DNA of 6,189 bases, from positions 1-6,189 of the forward strand of contig DAOUWE010000030.1 of assembly GCA_030667285.1 (NCBI GenBank). Reading direction: 5' to 3'. Below, piece by piece: positions 1-5,556 of this stretch; the stretch's first letter is position 1, and every line of letters begins with the position of its first letter. The notes beneath the pieces were generated by a model. The model searched no databases. It saw only the letters and a list, made by a program, of their open reading frames with translations, and was not told the DNA's origin. Source of the DNA: Candidatus Shapirobacteria bacterium. Lineage in GTDB: Bacteria; Patescibacteriota; Microgenomatia; UBA12405; JAUWLS01. Made by a program: the position numbers and the translations under genes.

Positions 1-1199
1 AAGAAGGGAGTCTTGGTGTCGTGAAGAGCATAGAAAGCACGAATTAAAGTTTGGGTTGGAATTTGAGCGATAATGGCAGGGATGAAAAAAGCCAAGGTGT
101 TGGCGGTAAGAAGCGTGGCTTTCCAGGGAAATTGCTTGGCTCCGAAAGCAATTCGGACAACCGGAAGACGAAGTGCCAACAGAAGGACAACAACCGGAAG
201 ACTTATAAAGAAAGTTTGAAGAAGGGTTTTGGTTAAAAGTTTTAAAAATTTTTCTCGATCACCTTTGGCAATGGCTTTAGTCAGAGTCGGAAGAGCGGCC
301 TGGCCAACAGCAACACCAAAAAGTCGTGTGGGAAGTCTCATTAGTTGCTGGCTTAGATTAAAGATAGAAAGAGAGCCGGAAAGAAAAGTGGTGGCAAGAA
401 TCATGGCAAAAGTACTTTCTAGTTCTCCCAATCCCAGAGAAAGACTGCGAGGAATCATGAGCTTAATGACCTCCTTAACGCCCGGAAGGCGGAAAGAAAA
501 GATAAAGGAATATTTGAAACCAAGCTTGAGAAGAAGGGGTAGTTGAATGAGAAAATGAAGCGCGGCTCCAATAATTACTCCAAAAGCCGGAGCGTAGATG
601 TCGAACTTATCGGAAAGAAAAACTACTGCGAGAATGATTGATAAGTTGTACGTTATGGGAGCTAGGGCCGGAACAAGAAATCTTTTTCGAGTTTGCAGAA
701 TACCGGTAGCAAAGGTGCTTAGAAGAAAAAAGGTTTGAGCCAACATCATAAGCCTGGTGAGACGAGTCATGAGAGAAATTTGGGCCGGATCAAATCCAGG
801 AGCTAATAGACGAGACAGTGGTTGAGCAAAAATAATGATGGCAACGGAGATTAGGAAAAAAGAAACAAAGAGAATGGAAACCACACTGGAAGCAAACTGA
901 TAGGATTCCTTTTTGTTTTTGTGGAAATATTTAGAAAAAACAGGAATGAAAGAAGCAGACAGGGCTCCGGTGACCAATAGACGGAAAACGATATCAGGAA
1001 GGCGGAAGGCGGCATTGTAAGCATCAAGCTGAGTAACGCAACAGGAAAAGAACTCGGCATAGAGGACACGATTTCTAAAAATTCCTAAGACGGCGGAAGC
1101 CAAATAAGTGAGGGCCAAAACGACGGCTGCCGACATGATTGTATTTTGGGGTTTTTGAAGAAAAGAGGTTTTGGGAAACTTTTTAACTGTTTTTTTCAT
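1..1199 (-). CDS. murJ: MurJ (MviN family) lipid II flippase, C-terminus cut by window edge
   Basis: MurJ is the polytopic inner-membrane flippase that moves lipid II outward for peptidoglycan synthesis. The frame is open from an ATG at 1199 to the left edge: 399 codons with no stop, against about 510 residues for typical family members, so roughly the last quarter is missing. The first 22 residues are a basic cytoplasmic leader. Residues 33-91 match the first family signature (LGIFRNR at 38-44, LDAYNAAFRLPD at 58-69, then GALSASFIPVFSKY at 78-91). Residues 249-318 match the second conserved block (IPRSL, GSLSIFNLSQQLMRLP, FGVAVG, LPTL, AKGDREKF), and 387-398 reads RAFYALHDTKTP, the usual late signature. 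Hydrophobic segments recur throughout. Arginines I recall as essential in E. coli are partly absent (see findings). It is transcribed away from rpsT. Family identity is secure; flippase activity is inferred from the family. Confidence 0.95.
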   Translation of the reverse strand, partial: MKKTVKKFPKTSFLQKPQNTIMSAAVVLALTYLASAVLGIFRNRVLYAEFFSCCVTQLDAYNAAFRLPDIVFRLLVTGALSASFIPVFSKYFHKNKKESYQFASSVVSILFVSFFLISVAIIIFAQPLSRLLAPGFDPAQISLMTRLTRLMMLAQTFFLLSTFATGILQTRKRFLVPALAPITYNLSIILAVVFLSDKFDIYAPAFGVIIGAALHFLIQLPLLLKLGFKYSFIFSFRLPGVKEVIKLMIPRSLSLGLGELESTFAMILATTFLSGSLSIFNLSQQLMRLPTRLFGVAVGQAALPTLTKAIAKGDREKFLKLLTKTLLQTFFISLPVVVLLLALRLPVVRIAFGAKQFPWKATLLTANTLAFFIPAIIAQIPTQTLIRAFYALHDTKTPF

Positions 1200-1227
1200 T
1201 TATTTTTTTATAAGCCTATTTGATTTG

Positions 1228-1257
1228 AGTCTAGCATGTGGCTTGCTTGAGGAACAA
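1228..1257 (-). promoter_or_regulatory. Putative sigma-70-type promoter for murJ
   Basis: Read on the minus strand there is a TTGTTC -35-like hexamer (1257-1252), an 18-nt spacer and a TAGACT -10-like hexamer (1233-1228) preceded by TG one base away, as in an extended -10. Transcription would begin near 1221, giving a leader of about 22 nt before the murJ ATG at 1199. The leader has no convincing Shine-Dalgarno sequence. It overlaps the rpsT promoter on the other strand. This is pattern matching by eye only. Confidence 0.4.
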
Positions 1258-1271
1258 TGAATTGATACAAT
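1243..1271 (+). promoter_or_regulatory. Putative extended -10 promoter for rpsT-metG-tatD
   Basis: The plus strand shows TTGCTT (1243-1248), a 17-nt spacer and TACAAT (1266-1271) with the extended -10 dinucleotide TG at 1263-1264, the standard arrangement for a housekeeping sigma factor. Initiation 6-9 nt past the -10 box would fall at about 1277-1280, on or just before the rpsT ATG at 1280, so the message would be leaderless or nearly so. No other plausible promoter is visible between rpsT and tatD, and all three genes are nearly contiguous, so this promoter probably drives the whole operon. Confidence 0.55.
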
Positions 1272-1279
1272 TTGCCATT

Positions 1280-1528
1280 ATGCCACAGATAGATTCAGCA
1301 AAAAAGGCTCTTCGACAATCTTTAAAACGAAGGAAAAAAAATCAAAGTTTTAAAAAAATCTTGAAAGAGGCTGAGAAAAAGTACCTAACAAAACCGACAG
1401 AAAAGGGTTTGAGATTGGTTTTTTCACTTTTGGATAAAGCGACTAAGAAACATATTATTCACAATAACAAGGCCGCTAGGTTAAAGTCGAATTTCAGCAA
1501 AAAGATATCCCAAAAAAGCAAGGCGTGA
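1280..1528 (+). CDS. rpsT: 30S ribosomal protein S20
   Basis: S20 is a primary 16S rRNA-binding protein of the small subunit, a three-helix bundle acting in 30S assembly. The 82-residue, very basic product starts MPQIDSAKKALRQS, the usual S20 opening, has the KRRKKNQSFKK block near 16-26, and ends with the C-terminal signature KKHIIHNNKAARLKS (around 56-70). Usual length is 80-90 residues. An in-frame ATG lies 14 codons upstream (1238), but those codons do not resemble S20 and would overlap both putative promoters, so I chose 1280. No Shine-Dalgarno precedes this ATG; it sits 8 nt after the -10 box. The stop overlaps the metG start by 4 nt (GTGA), which suggests translational coupling. Confidence 0.96.
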   Translation: MPQIDSAKKALRQSLKRRKKNQSFKKILKEAEKKYLTKPTEKGLRLVFSLLDKATKKHIIHNNKAARLKSNFSKKISQKSKA

Positions 1529-2931
1529 AAAAATATTACGTAACTACTCCGATTTATTACGTTAATGACATTCCACACATTGGACACAGCTGTACTACTT
1601 TGGTGGCGGATGTTTTAGCCAGGTACCACAGACAATTGGGAGAAGAAGTTTTTTTCTTAACTGGAACAGACGAACATGGTCAGAAAGTAGCTGAAGAAGC
1701 TGAAAAAGCAGGGGTTGCTCCAATAGAGTTCTGTGACAAAATCACGCCTCGTTTTAAAAAAGCCTGGGAAGAATTAAACATCAGTTTTGATTATTTTATA
1801 CGGACCACAGACGACAGACATAAAAAAATAGTACAAGAGTTGTTGCAAAAGATTTATGACCAAGGAGATATTTATAAGGACAAGTACGAAGGATTGTATT
1901 GTGTGGGATGCGAAAAGTTTTTGACAGAGAGTGATTTGGTAAATGAAAAGTGCCCTTTGCACCCGGCTGAAAAAACAATTAAACAATCTGAAGAAAATTG
2001 GTTTTTTAAATTGTCAAAATATGTTCCTCGGCTGATTGATCTCATTGAAAACGAAAAAACTAATTATATTTTTCCGAAAGGAAAAAGGTCAGAGGTTTTG
2101 GCTAAACTGAAAGCTGGGGTGAGAGATACTTCTATTTCTAGAGCTAATGTAGAGTGGGGAATTCCGGTTCCTTGGGATAAAACCCAAACGGTGTATGTTT
2201 GGGTTGATGCTCTTATAAATTACTATAGTGCTACTCGTTTTTTAAAAAATAAGAAAGATTTTTGGCCGGCGGATTTGCATATTTTGGGTAAAGAGATCTT
2301 GTGGTTTCATACTGTAATTTGGCAAGCCATGCTTTTGTCGGTAGGAATTAGTTTGCCCGAAAAAACTTACATTCACAGTTTTTATATTATTGACGGACAG
2401 AAAATGTCTAAATCATTAGGCAATGTAATTTCACCGGGACGATTGGTGGAAAAATTTGGAGTGGATGGAGCAAGATATTTAGTGACTTCATCTTTTCCGA
2501 CAGAGAATGATGCCGATATCGGAATTTCCAGATTTGTGGAGAAATATAATGCGGATTTGGCTAATAACTTGGGTAATTTGGTTTCTCGGTTGGCAAAATT
2601 GGCAGAAAAAAATAAAGTGGAGATAGAAAAAAGCAAGAGTGTTTTTTATCCGGAGGTAAAAAAGGCTCTGGAAGATAGTGATACGGGTCGGGCCCTGAGT
2701 TTTATTTGGACCGAGAAGCTTAATAGATTGAATGCCAAACTGAATAAGGAAAAACCATGGACTTTGTCTCCGGAAAAAGCGAAGCCGGTGTTGAAAGAGT
2801 GTATAGAAAAATTGCTGGAGGCGGTTTTTAACATTAAACCGTTTATGCCGGAGACAGCGGAAAAAATAAAGAAAGTGTTCGAAGGAAAAATAAAAACGAC
2901 TAAGGTTTTATTTCCAAAAATCGAGAATTGA
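1525..2931 (+). CDS. metG: Methionyl-tRNA synthetase, short form
   Basis: This class I aminoacyl-tRNA synthetase charges tRNA-Met, including initiator tRNA, in the cytosol. The 468-residue product has the ATP-binding HIGH motif at 18-21, a metal-binding connective peptide with one zinc knuckle (C126, C129, C143, H146, a CxxC/CxxH arrangement like that of Thermus MetRS), WVDA at 226-229, the GKEILWFH block at 255-262 and KMSKS at 293-297. The remainder is the alpha-helical anticodon-binding domain. There is no C-terminal Trbp111-like tRNA-binding domain, so it is the compact form of about 470-500 residues. The start is GTG, inside the rpsT stop overlap (GTGA, 1525-1528); the next residues, KKYYVTTPIYYVND, are the expected N-terminus, so GTG is well supported. 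tatD follows after 3 nt. Confidence 0.97.
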   Translation: MKKYYVTTPIYYVNDIPHIGHSCTTLVADVLARYHRQLGEEVFFLTGTDEHGQKVAEEAEKAGVAPIEFCDKITPRFKKAWEELNISFDYFIRTTDDRHKKIVQELLQKIYDQGDIYKDKYEGLYCVGCEKFLTESDLVNEKCPLHPAEKTIKQSEENWFFKLSKYVPRLIDLIENEKTNYIFPKGKRSEVLAKLKAGVRDTSISRANVEWGIPVPWDKTQTVYVWVDALINYYSATRFLKNKKDFWPADLHILGKEILWFHTVIWQAMLLSVGISLPEKTYIHSFYIIDGQKMSKSLGNVISPGRLVEKFGVDGARYLVTSSFPTENDADIGISRFVEKYNADLANNLGNLVSRLAKLAEKNKVEIEKSKSVFYPEVKKALEDSDTGRALSFIWTEKLNRLNAKLNKEKPWTLSPEKAKPVLKECIEKLLEAVFNIKPFMPETAEKIKKVFEGKIKTTKVLFPKIEN

Positions 2932-2934
2932 GAG

Positions 2935-3753
2935 ATGATTGATACACATGCGCATTTGACGGGAAATTTTTGCAAGAATACCGGCAAGGTGATTGAAAGG
3001 TCTCTGAAAAAAAAAGTAAGTAAAATAATTTTGGCGGCTAGTAATGTAAGAGAGTCGCGAGAAAATATTGAGTTGGCCAAAAAATATCCAGGGGTTTTGT
3101 TTCCGACAGTAGGAATTCATCCTCAACAGACAGATGCGGAGAACGCCGATTCTTTAGAGAGGCAATTAGAACGGATTGGGGAATTAATTAAAAAAAATAA
3201 AGATTTAGTGGTAGGAGTGGGAGAAACGGGACTGGATTACCTTTCCACCACGGCGGATAGGCCCGCTCCGAAAGGAGAAAAAGACCGGACAAGGAAAGAA
3301 CAACAGAAATTATTTGAAGGGCAGTTAAAGTTGGCGGCTGAATATCGGTTGCCGGTGATAATTCACGCCCGAAAAGCAGTGGATGAAGCGATAGAGACAG
3401 TAAATAGATTCGAAAAGAAGCATGGGGCACGGAAAGGAGTGTTTCATTGTTATGCCGGAGGGAAAAAGAGAATAAAGAGAATTTTGGATCTTTCCGGAAA
3501 ATGGTACTTTGGGGTGAATGGAAATCTTACTTATGATCCTGGACTGGAGGAGGTTTTGAAAGAGATACCTTTAGACAGGTTGCTTCTGGAGACTGACTCT
3601 CCTTTTCTATCTCCTGTTCCCCATCGAGAGGAGATAAATGAACCGGGAAACGTGAGGTTGGTTTACAAAAAAGTGGCAGAGGTGTTAAAGAAAAAAGAAA
3701 AGGATGTAGAAAACCTAGTGGATGAAAACGCGGAGAGATTATTTTCTATCTGA
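2935..3753 (+). CDS. tatD: TatD-family metal-dependent hydrolase (DNase)
   Basis: TatD proteins are TIM-barrel metallo-hydrolases; characterised members are 3'-5' DNases or RNases used in DNA repair and turnover. The 272-residue product shows the full metal-site pattern: H5 and H7 (MIDTHAHL), E97 in VGETGLDY (96-102 region), H144 in IIHAR, H171 in FHCYAGG and D221 in LLETDSPFL. GIHPQ near 60-64 is another family signature. The family is usually 255-265 residues; the extra length is mostly a basic stretch of about 12 residues after GLDY (about 103-122). The ATG is 3 nt after the metG stop, and the N-terminal metal-ligand histidines leave no room for a later start. A GAGAG just upstream could be a weak ribosome-binding site. 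It is the last gene of the rpsT operon. The exact substrate cannot be read from the sequence. Confidence 0.93.
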   Translation: MIDTHAHLTGNFCKNTGKVIERSLKKKVSKIILAASNVRESRENIELAKKYPGVLFPTVGIHPQQTDAENADSLERQLERIGELIKKNKDLVVGVGETGLDYLSTTADRPAPKGEKDRTRKEQQKLFEGQLKLAAEYRLPVIIHARKAVDEAIETVNRFEKKHGARKGVFHCYAGGKKRIKRILDLSGKWYFGVNGNLTYDPGLEEVLKEIPLDRLLLETDSPFLSPVPHREEINEPGNVRLVYKKVAEVLKKKEKDVENLVDENAERLFSI

Positions 3754-3836
3754 AGGGCTTTGCGGGGGTCGAACGGAAAGTGCTTGTTGCTTTTGTGCCG
3801 GACAGCCCTTTATGCCAAAGTTTTTATCCAGTGCTG

Positions 3837-3887
3837 GTTGCCCATAACGACACCCTCGGCAGGGAGGTCTGTCTATTATTGAGCAAC
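3837..3887. repeat. Nested three-step hairpin-forming sequence
   Basis: Three complementary segments nest in order: GTTGC (3837-3841) with GCAAC (3883-3887), GACA (3849-3852) with TGTC (3870-3873), and CCCT (3853-3856) with AGGG (3861-3864) closing a CGGC tetraloop. They are separated by a 7/9-nt internal loop and a 5-nt bulge (3865-3869). It could form as RNA from either strand. No U-tract follows, so it is not a standard intrinsic terminator. It may be part of a structured RNA or of the 3' end of the tatD message. Confidence 0.35.
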
Positions 3888-3890
3888 GAT

Positions 3891-3920
3891 AAGCGGGGAC
3901 CAAGGCATTCTTCGCTTTTT
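3891..3920 (+). terminator. Weak candidate intrinsic terminator for the rpsT-metG-tatD operon
   Basis: AAGCG (3891-3895) pairs with CGCTT (3913-3917). The adjacent AAG (3902-3904) with CTT (3910-3912) can extend the helix to 8 bp with a 6-nt one-sided bulge. A run of five T (3916-3920) follows or overlaps the stem. It lies about 140 nt after the tatD stop, on the right strand and in the right place. The bulge and short U-run make it weak. Confidence 0.25.
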
Positions 3921-3944
3921 GTCGATCATAGTGCTTTCTCCATG

Positions 3945-3968
3945 CAGGAACGGTATCAGGAACGGTAT
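3945..3968. repeat. Perfect 12-bp tandem duplication
   Basis: The unit CAGGAACGGTAT occurs twice head to tail (3945-3956 and 3957-3968) with no mismatch. The junction forms the TGA stop of the minus-strand thioredoxin-fold gene, whose last codons lie in the right-hand copy. With a single copy the frame would run through 7 more codons before the next stop. The perfect identity suggests a recent slippage event. Confidence 0.8.
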
Positions 3969-4240
3969 TTTGTCCTTGTTCTGACATTATTGATTAAACT
4001 AGTAATTTTTTCTTCGATGATTTTTAAAAGCTCTGCTTCTTGAGGACATTCGTCGACACAAATGACTTCATCATCTATAAAGAGGGCGGTTTTGGCCGGA
4101 ATTCCAAGTTCGATTAACTTTCTTGTATCTTTTATATATTCCGGTCTGACATCGGAAAAAAGGCGTTTAAGTACTTTTTGAGTAAGGTCATAAAGTTTTT
4201 TGCCGGTGGAAGTGTTTTCGTCGTAGATCCGGATTCGCAT
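3956..4240 (-). CDS. Small thioredoxin-fold-like protein lacking a CxxC
   Basis: A 94-residue protein without signal peptide or membrane segment, so presumably cytosolic. The pattern suits a minimal thioredoxin/glutaredoxin fold of the small disulfide-protein type: beta strand RIRIYD (2-7), helix with KKLYDLTQKVLKRL (14-27), a linking segment, ELGIPAK followed by strand TALFIDDEVIC (51-61), then a C-terminal helix (PQEAELLKIIEEKI, 66-79). The place of CxxC reads TSTG (10-13) and the usual cis-Pro before the third strand is Thr (51). The only cysteines are C61 and C65. It therefore probably cannot exchange disulfides in the usual way. It follows the S41-like gene by 12 nt and the CcdA-like gene lies upstream, so it is likely the last gene of that unit. 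The coding call is firm; the fold is judged by eye and the function is unknown. Confidence 0.7.
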   Translation of the reverse strand: MRIRIYDENTSTGKKLYDLTQKVLKRLFSDVRPEYIKDTRKLIELGIPAKTALFIDDEVICVDECPQEAELLKIIEEKITSLINNVRTRTKYRS

Positions 4241-4246
4241 TGATTT

Positions 4247-4252
4247 ATTATA
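4247..4252 (-). promoter_or_regulatory. Possible internal promoter -10 box before the thioredoxin-fold gene
   Basis: A perfect TATAAT on the minus strand (4252-4247) lies 6 nt before the ATG at 4240, partly overlapping the S41-like gene's TAG stop. No good -35 hexamer is seen 17 nt upstream (TCAAAG) and there is no extended -10 TG. If used, the transcript would be leaderless, as inferred for rpsT. In AT-rich DNA this match may be chance. Confidence 0.3.
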
Positions 4253-5554
4253 CTATCTTTCCCAGATTTCTTTGATGGCAGAAATTAGATCGGGATCGTT
4301 GAAGTAGACGTTGAGCAGATCTTCCCAATCGGGGTTATTGATGGAAATTAAAGGATCAACGCCCCTATCTTGAATAGGCTGATTGTCGTCACGAAGAGTA
4401 AGACTGTGAACCAAGAATACAGAGTATTTTTCGTTCGGATGCAATTGAGAATCCAATGGGAAAACCCTTTCTACTGTTCCCCAGCCTCTGGTGCTGGTTC
4501 CTAGGACAACGCCGACGTTGTATTTTTTGAGAACAGCGGCCATGACTTCAGCTGACGATTGAGTATTCTCGTTGACCAAAATAACTACTTTTTTATAACG
4601 AACCAGGCCGGGCAACCAGCCGGTTTGGGTTTTGAAATCTTCTTTTTCTCCTTGATGATAAAACTGATAGGCGTATTGGTCTTGACCGATAAAGGGTCCC
4701 AGAAAATAAGGAAGTCCGTCAATGGCGCCACCGACGTTGTCGCGTAAATCAAAAATGAGAGTGTCAGGATCAGTTTCTTCGTCAATCTTTTGAGTGATGT
4801 TTTGAAGTTCTTCGAAAGTGGTGGGGGTAAATTGCTTGATATGAATGTGCAGAATTTTTTCTTGGATTAAGTCGTAAGAAATGGAGGTTTCTACGCCGGA
4901 TCGGTCATAAGCCTGTCGGCTTTCTTCATCCTTTAGGGTGTCATGGGCTTCTTTTATTTCTTGAAGTTTTTGGTGAGCCTCCGGAGAGTCATCTGTCTCC
5001 AGGTCTTCTTTGATTTGCTGATAGGCATCGTCAATCTTTTCTTGATCGGCATCTTTTTCTACACCTAAAACCTCGTATTGATCGGTATCGGGATCAATGT
5101 TTTCGACTCTGTTTTTTAAGGTTTGTTCTTTTTGAGTAGTATAAAGACGGGACCGACCAAAGGGTTCTAAGTTAGCCAAAACAATGTCGGTAGTTTGAGT
5201 GCAAAATTCTCTTTTTTCTTCGTCGGTTTTGTTTTCAATTATTCCGGAGATTAGTTTTAAAATACCTTCTTTGTTTTTAGTTTCTAGAGTCTTTGGAGAT
5301 TCGGTCAGTTTTTCTGAGGCCAGTTTAAATAAAGTACTGAGTTTTTCATCTGTGATTTTTTCCCAATAGTTTTCTTGAATAAGATCATAAATCTCGGCAA
5401 CAAAAAGAGACTGGGGATCTTGGTCCAAAACGATGGAGTCTGGTGTTTCTTTTTGAAAAGCAGGAAGAAGACGACCCAGGCTAATACCGGCTAAAAAGAG
5501 AAAGATGACGGGAAAAACAAGAAGGTGTTTTTTGTTTAGTTTAATCATGGTCAT
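4253..5554 (-). CDS. Membrane-anchored S41 (C-terminal processing) peptidase-like protein with a degenerate J-domain
   Basis: 433 residues. Residues 9-31 form one hydrophobic segment after a basic start, an N-terminal anchor or uncleaved signal that would place the rest outside the membrane. An alpha-helical region (about 45-130) follows. Residues 158-219 resemble a DnaJ J-domain: DQYEVLGVEKDA, AYQQI, helix 3 KLQEIKEAHDTLKD and YDRSG at the end. The HPD tripeptide is ETD (186-188), so Hsp70 stimulation is unlikely. Residues 232-405 are the S41 catalytic core: LIFDLRDNVGG (266-276), NENTQSSAEVMAAVL (328-342) with the nucleophile position S333, the block ending RVFPL (363-367) and DRGVDP (396-401). 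The position of the catalytic Lys, 25 residues after Ser, is Trp358. The J module sits where CTPs usually carry PDZ. ATG 5554 is 2 nt after the upstream stop; ATG 5548 is an alternative start. Family is firm, activity uncertain. Confidence 0.88.
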   Translation of the reverse strand: MTMIKLNKKHLLVFPVIFLFLAGISLGRLLPAFQKETPDSIVLDQDPQSLFVAEIYDLIQENYWEKITDEKLSTLFKLASEKLTESPKTLETKNKEGILKLISGIIENKTDEEKREFCTQTTDIVLANLEPFGRSRLYTTQKEQTLKNRVENIDPDTDQYEVLGVEKDADQEKIDDAYQQIKEDLETDDSPEAHQKLQEIKEAHDTLKDEESRQAYDRSGVETSISYDLIQEKILHIHIKQFTPTTFEELQNITQKIDEETDPDTLIFDLRDNVGGAIDGLPYFLGPFIGQDQYAYQFYHQGEKEDFKTQTGWLPGLVRYKKVVILVNENTQSSAEVMAAVLKKYNVGVVLGTSTRGWGTVERVFPLDSQLHPNEKYSVFLVHSLTLRDDNQPIQDRGVDPLISINNPDWEDLLNVYFNDPDLISAIKEIWER

Positions 5555-5556
5555 CT

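Larger units (their letters stand above)
3754..3955. other. Convergent spacer without a convincing gene, repeat- and hairpin-rich
   Basis: This 202-nt gap separates the tatD stop from the stop of the convergent minus-strand gene. By hand count 3781-3960 is about 49% G+C and 3841-3900 about 55%, against 28% in a metG sample (1981-2040) and 48% in the tatD 3' end. It contains a perfect 7-nt inverted repeat (AAGGGCT at 3753-3759, AGCCCTT at 3804-3810), a near-repeat AGTGCT(T/G)GTTGC (3779-3790 and 3830-3841), a nested hairpin (3837-3887) and a weak terminator-like hairpin. Both strands are open in one frame here, but neither translation resembles a protein family I know. A small structured RNA is possible but not demonstrated. 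Confidence 0.5.

Noticed and set aside
229..546. Plus-strand 105-codon frame
   Set aside because: It lies antisense to murJ, is full of Arg/Ser from reverse reading of hydrophobic codons, and has no recognisable motif.
851..1069. Minus-strand 72-codon frame rich in Leu/Ser/Phe
   Set aside because: It is an alternative frame of murJ, whose own frame shows clear family signatures over the same bases.
1238..1279. Upstream in-frame ATG as the start of rpsT
   Set aside because: The 14 extra residues do not resemble S20, and the codons coincide with the best promoter sequence; MPQIDSAKKAL is the normal S20 N-terminus.
3753..3810. tRNA-like or tmRNA-like end suggested by the 7-nt inverted repeat and a GTCGAAC/GTTCGAC sequence
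   Set aside because: The span is only 58 nt, no 5-bp T-arm can be formed around the GTTCGAC, there is no anticodon arm, and no CCA or tag-peptide frame is found on either strand.
3739..3987. Minus-strand 82-codon open frame with four cysteines (pattern C-x7-C-x2-C-x13-C)
   Set aside because: It overlaps the thioredoxin-fold gene by 32 nt and the tatD end by 15 nt, has no ribosome-binding site, is rich in Gln/Arg/Pro as out-of-frame translations often are, and matches no family I know. A protein search of relatives could still revive it.
3780..4043. Plus-strand 87-codon open frame in the convergent spacer
   Set aside because: Its second half is antisense to the thioredoxin-fold gene, no ribosome-binding site or promoter is visible, and the composition resembles no protein family.
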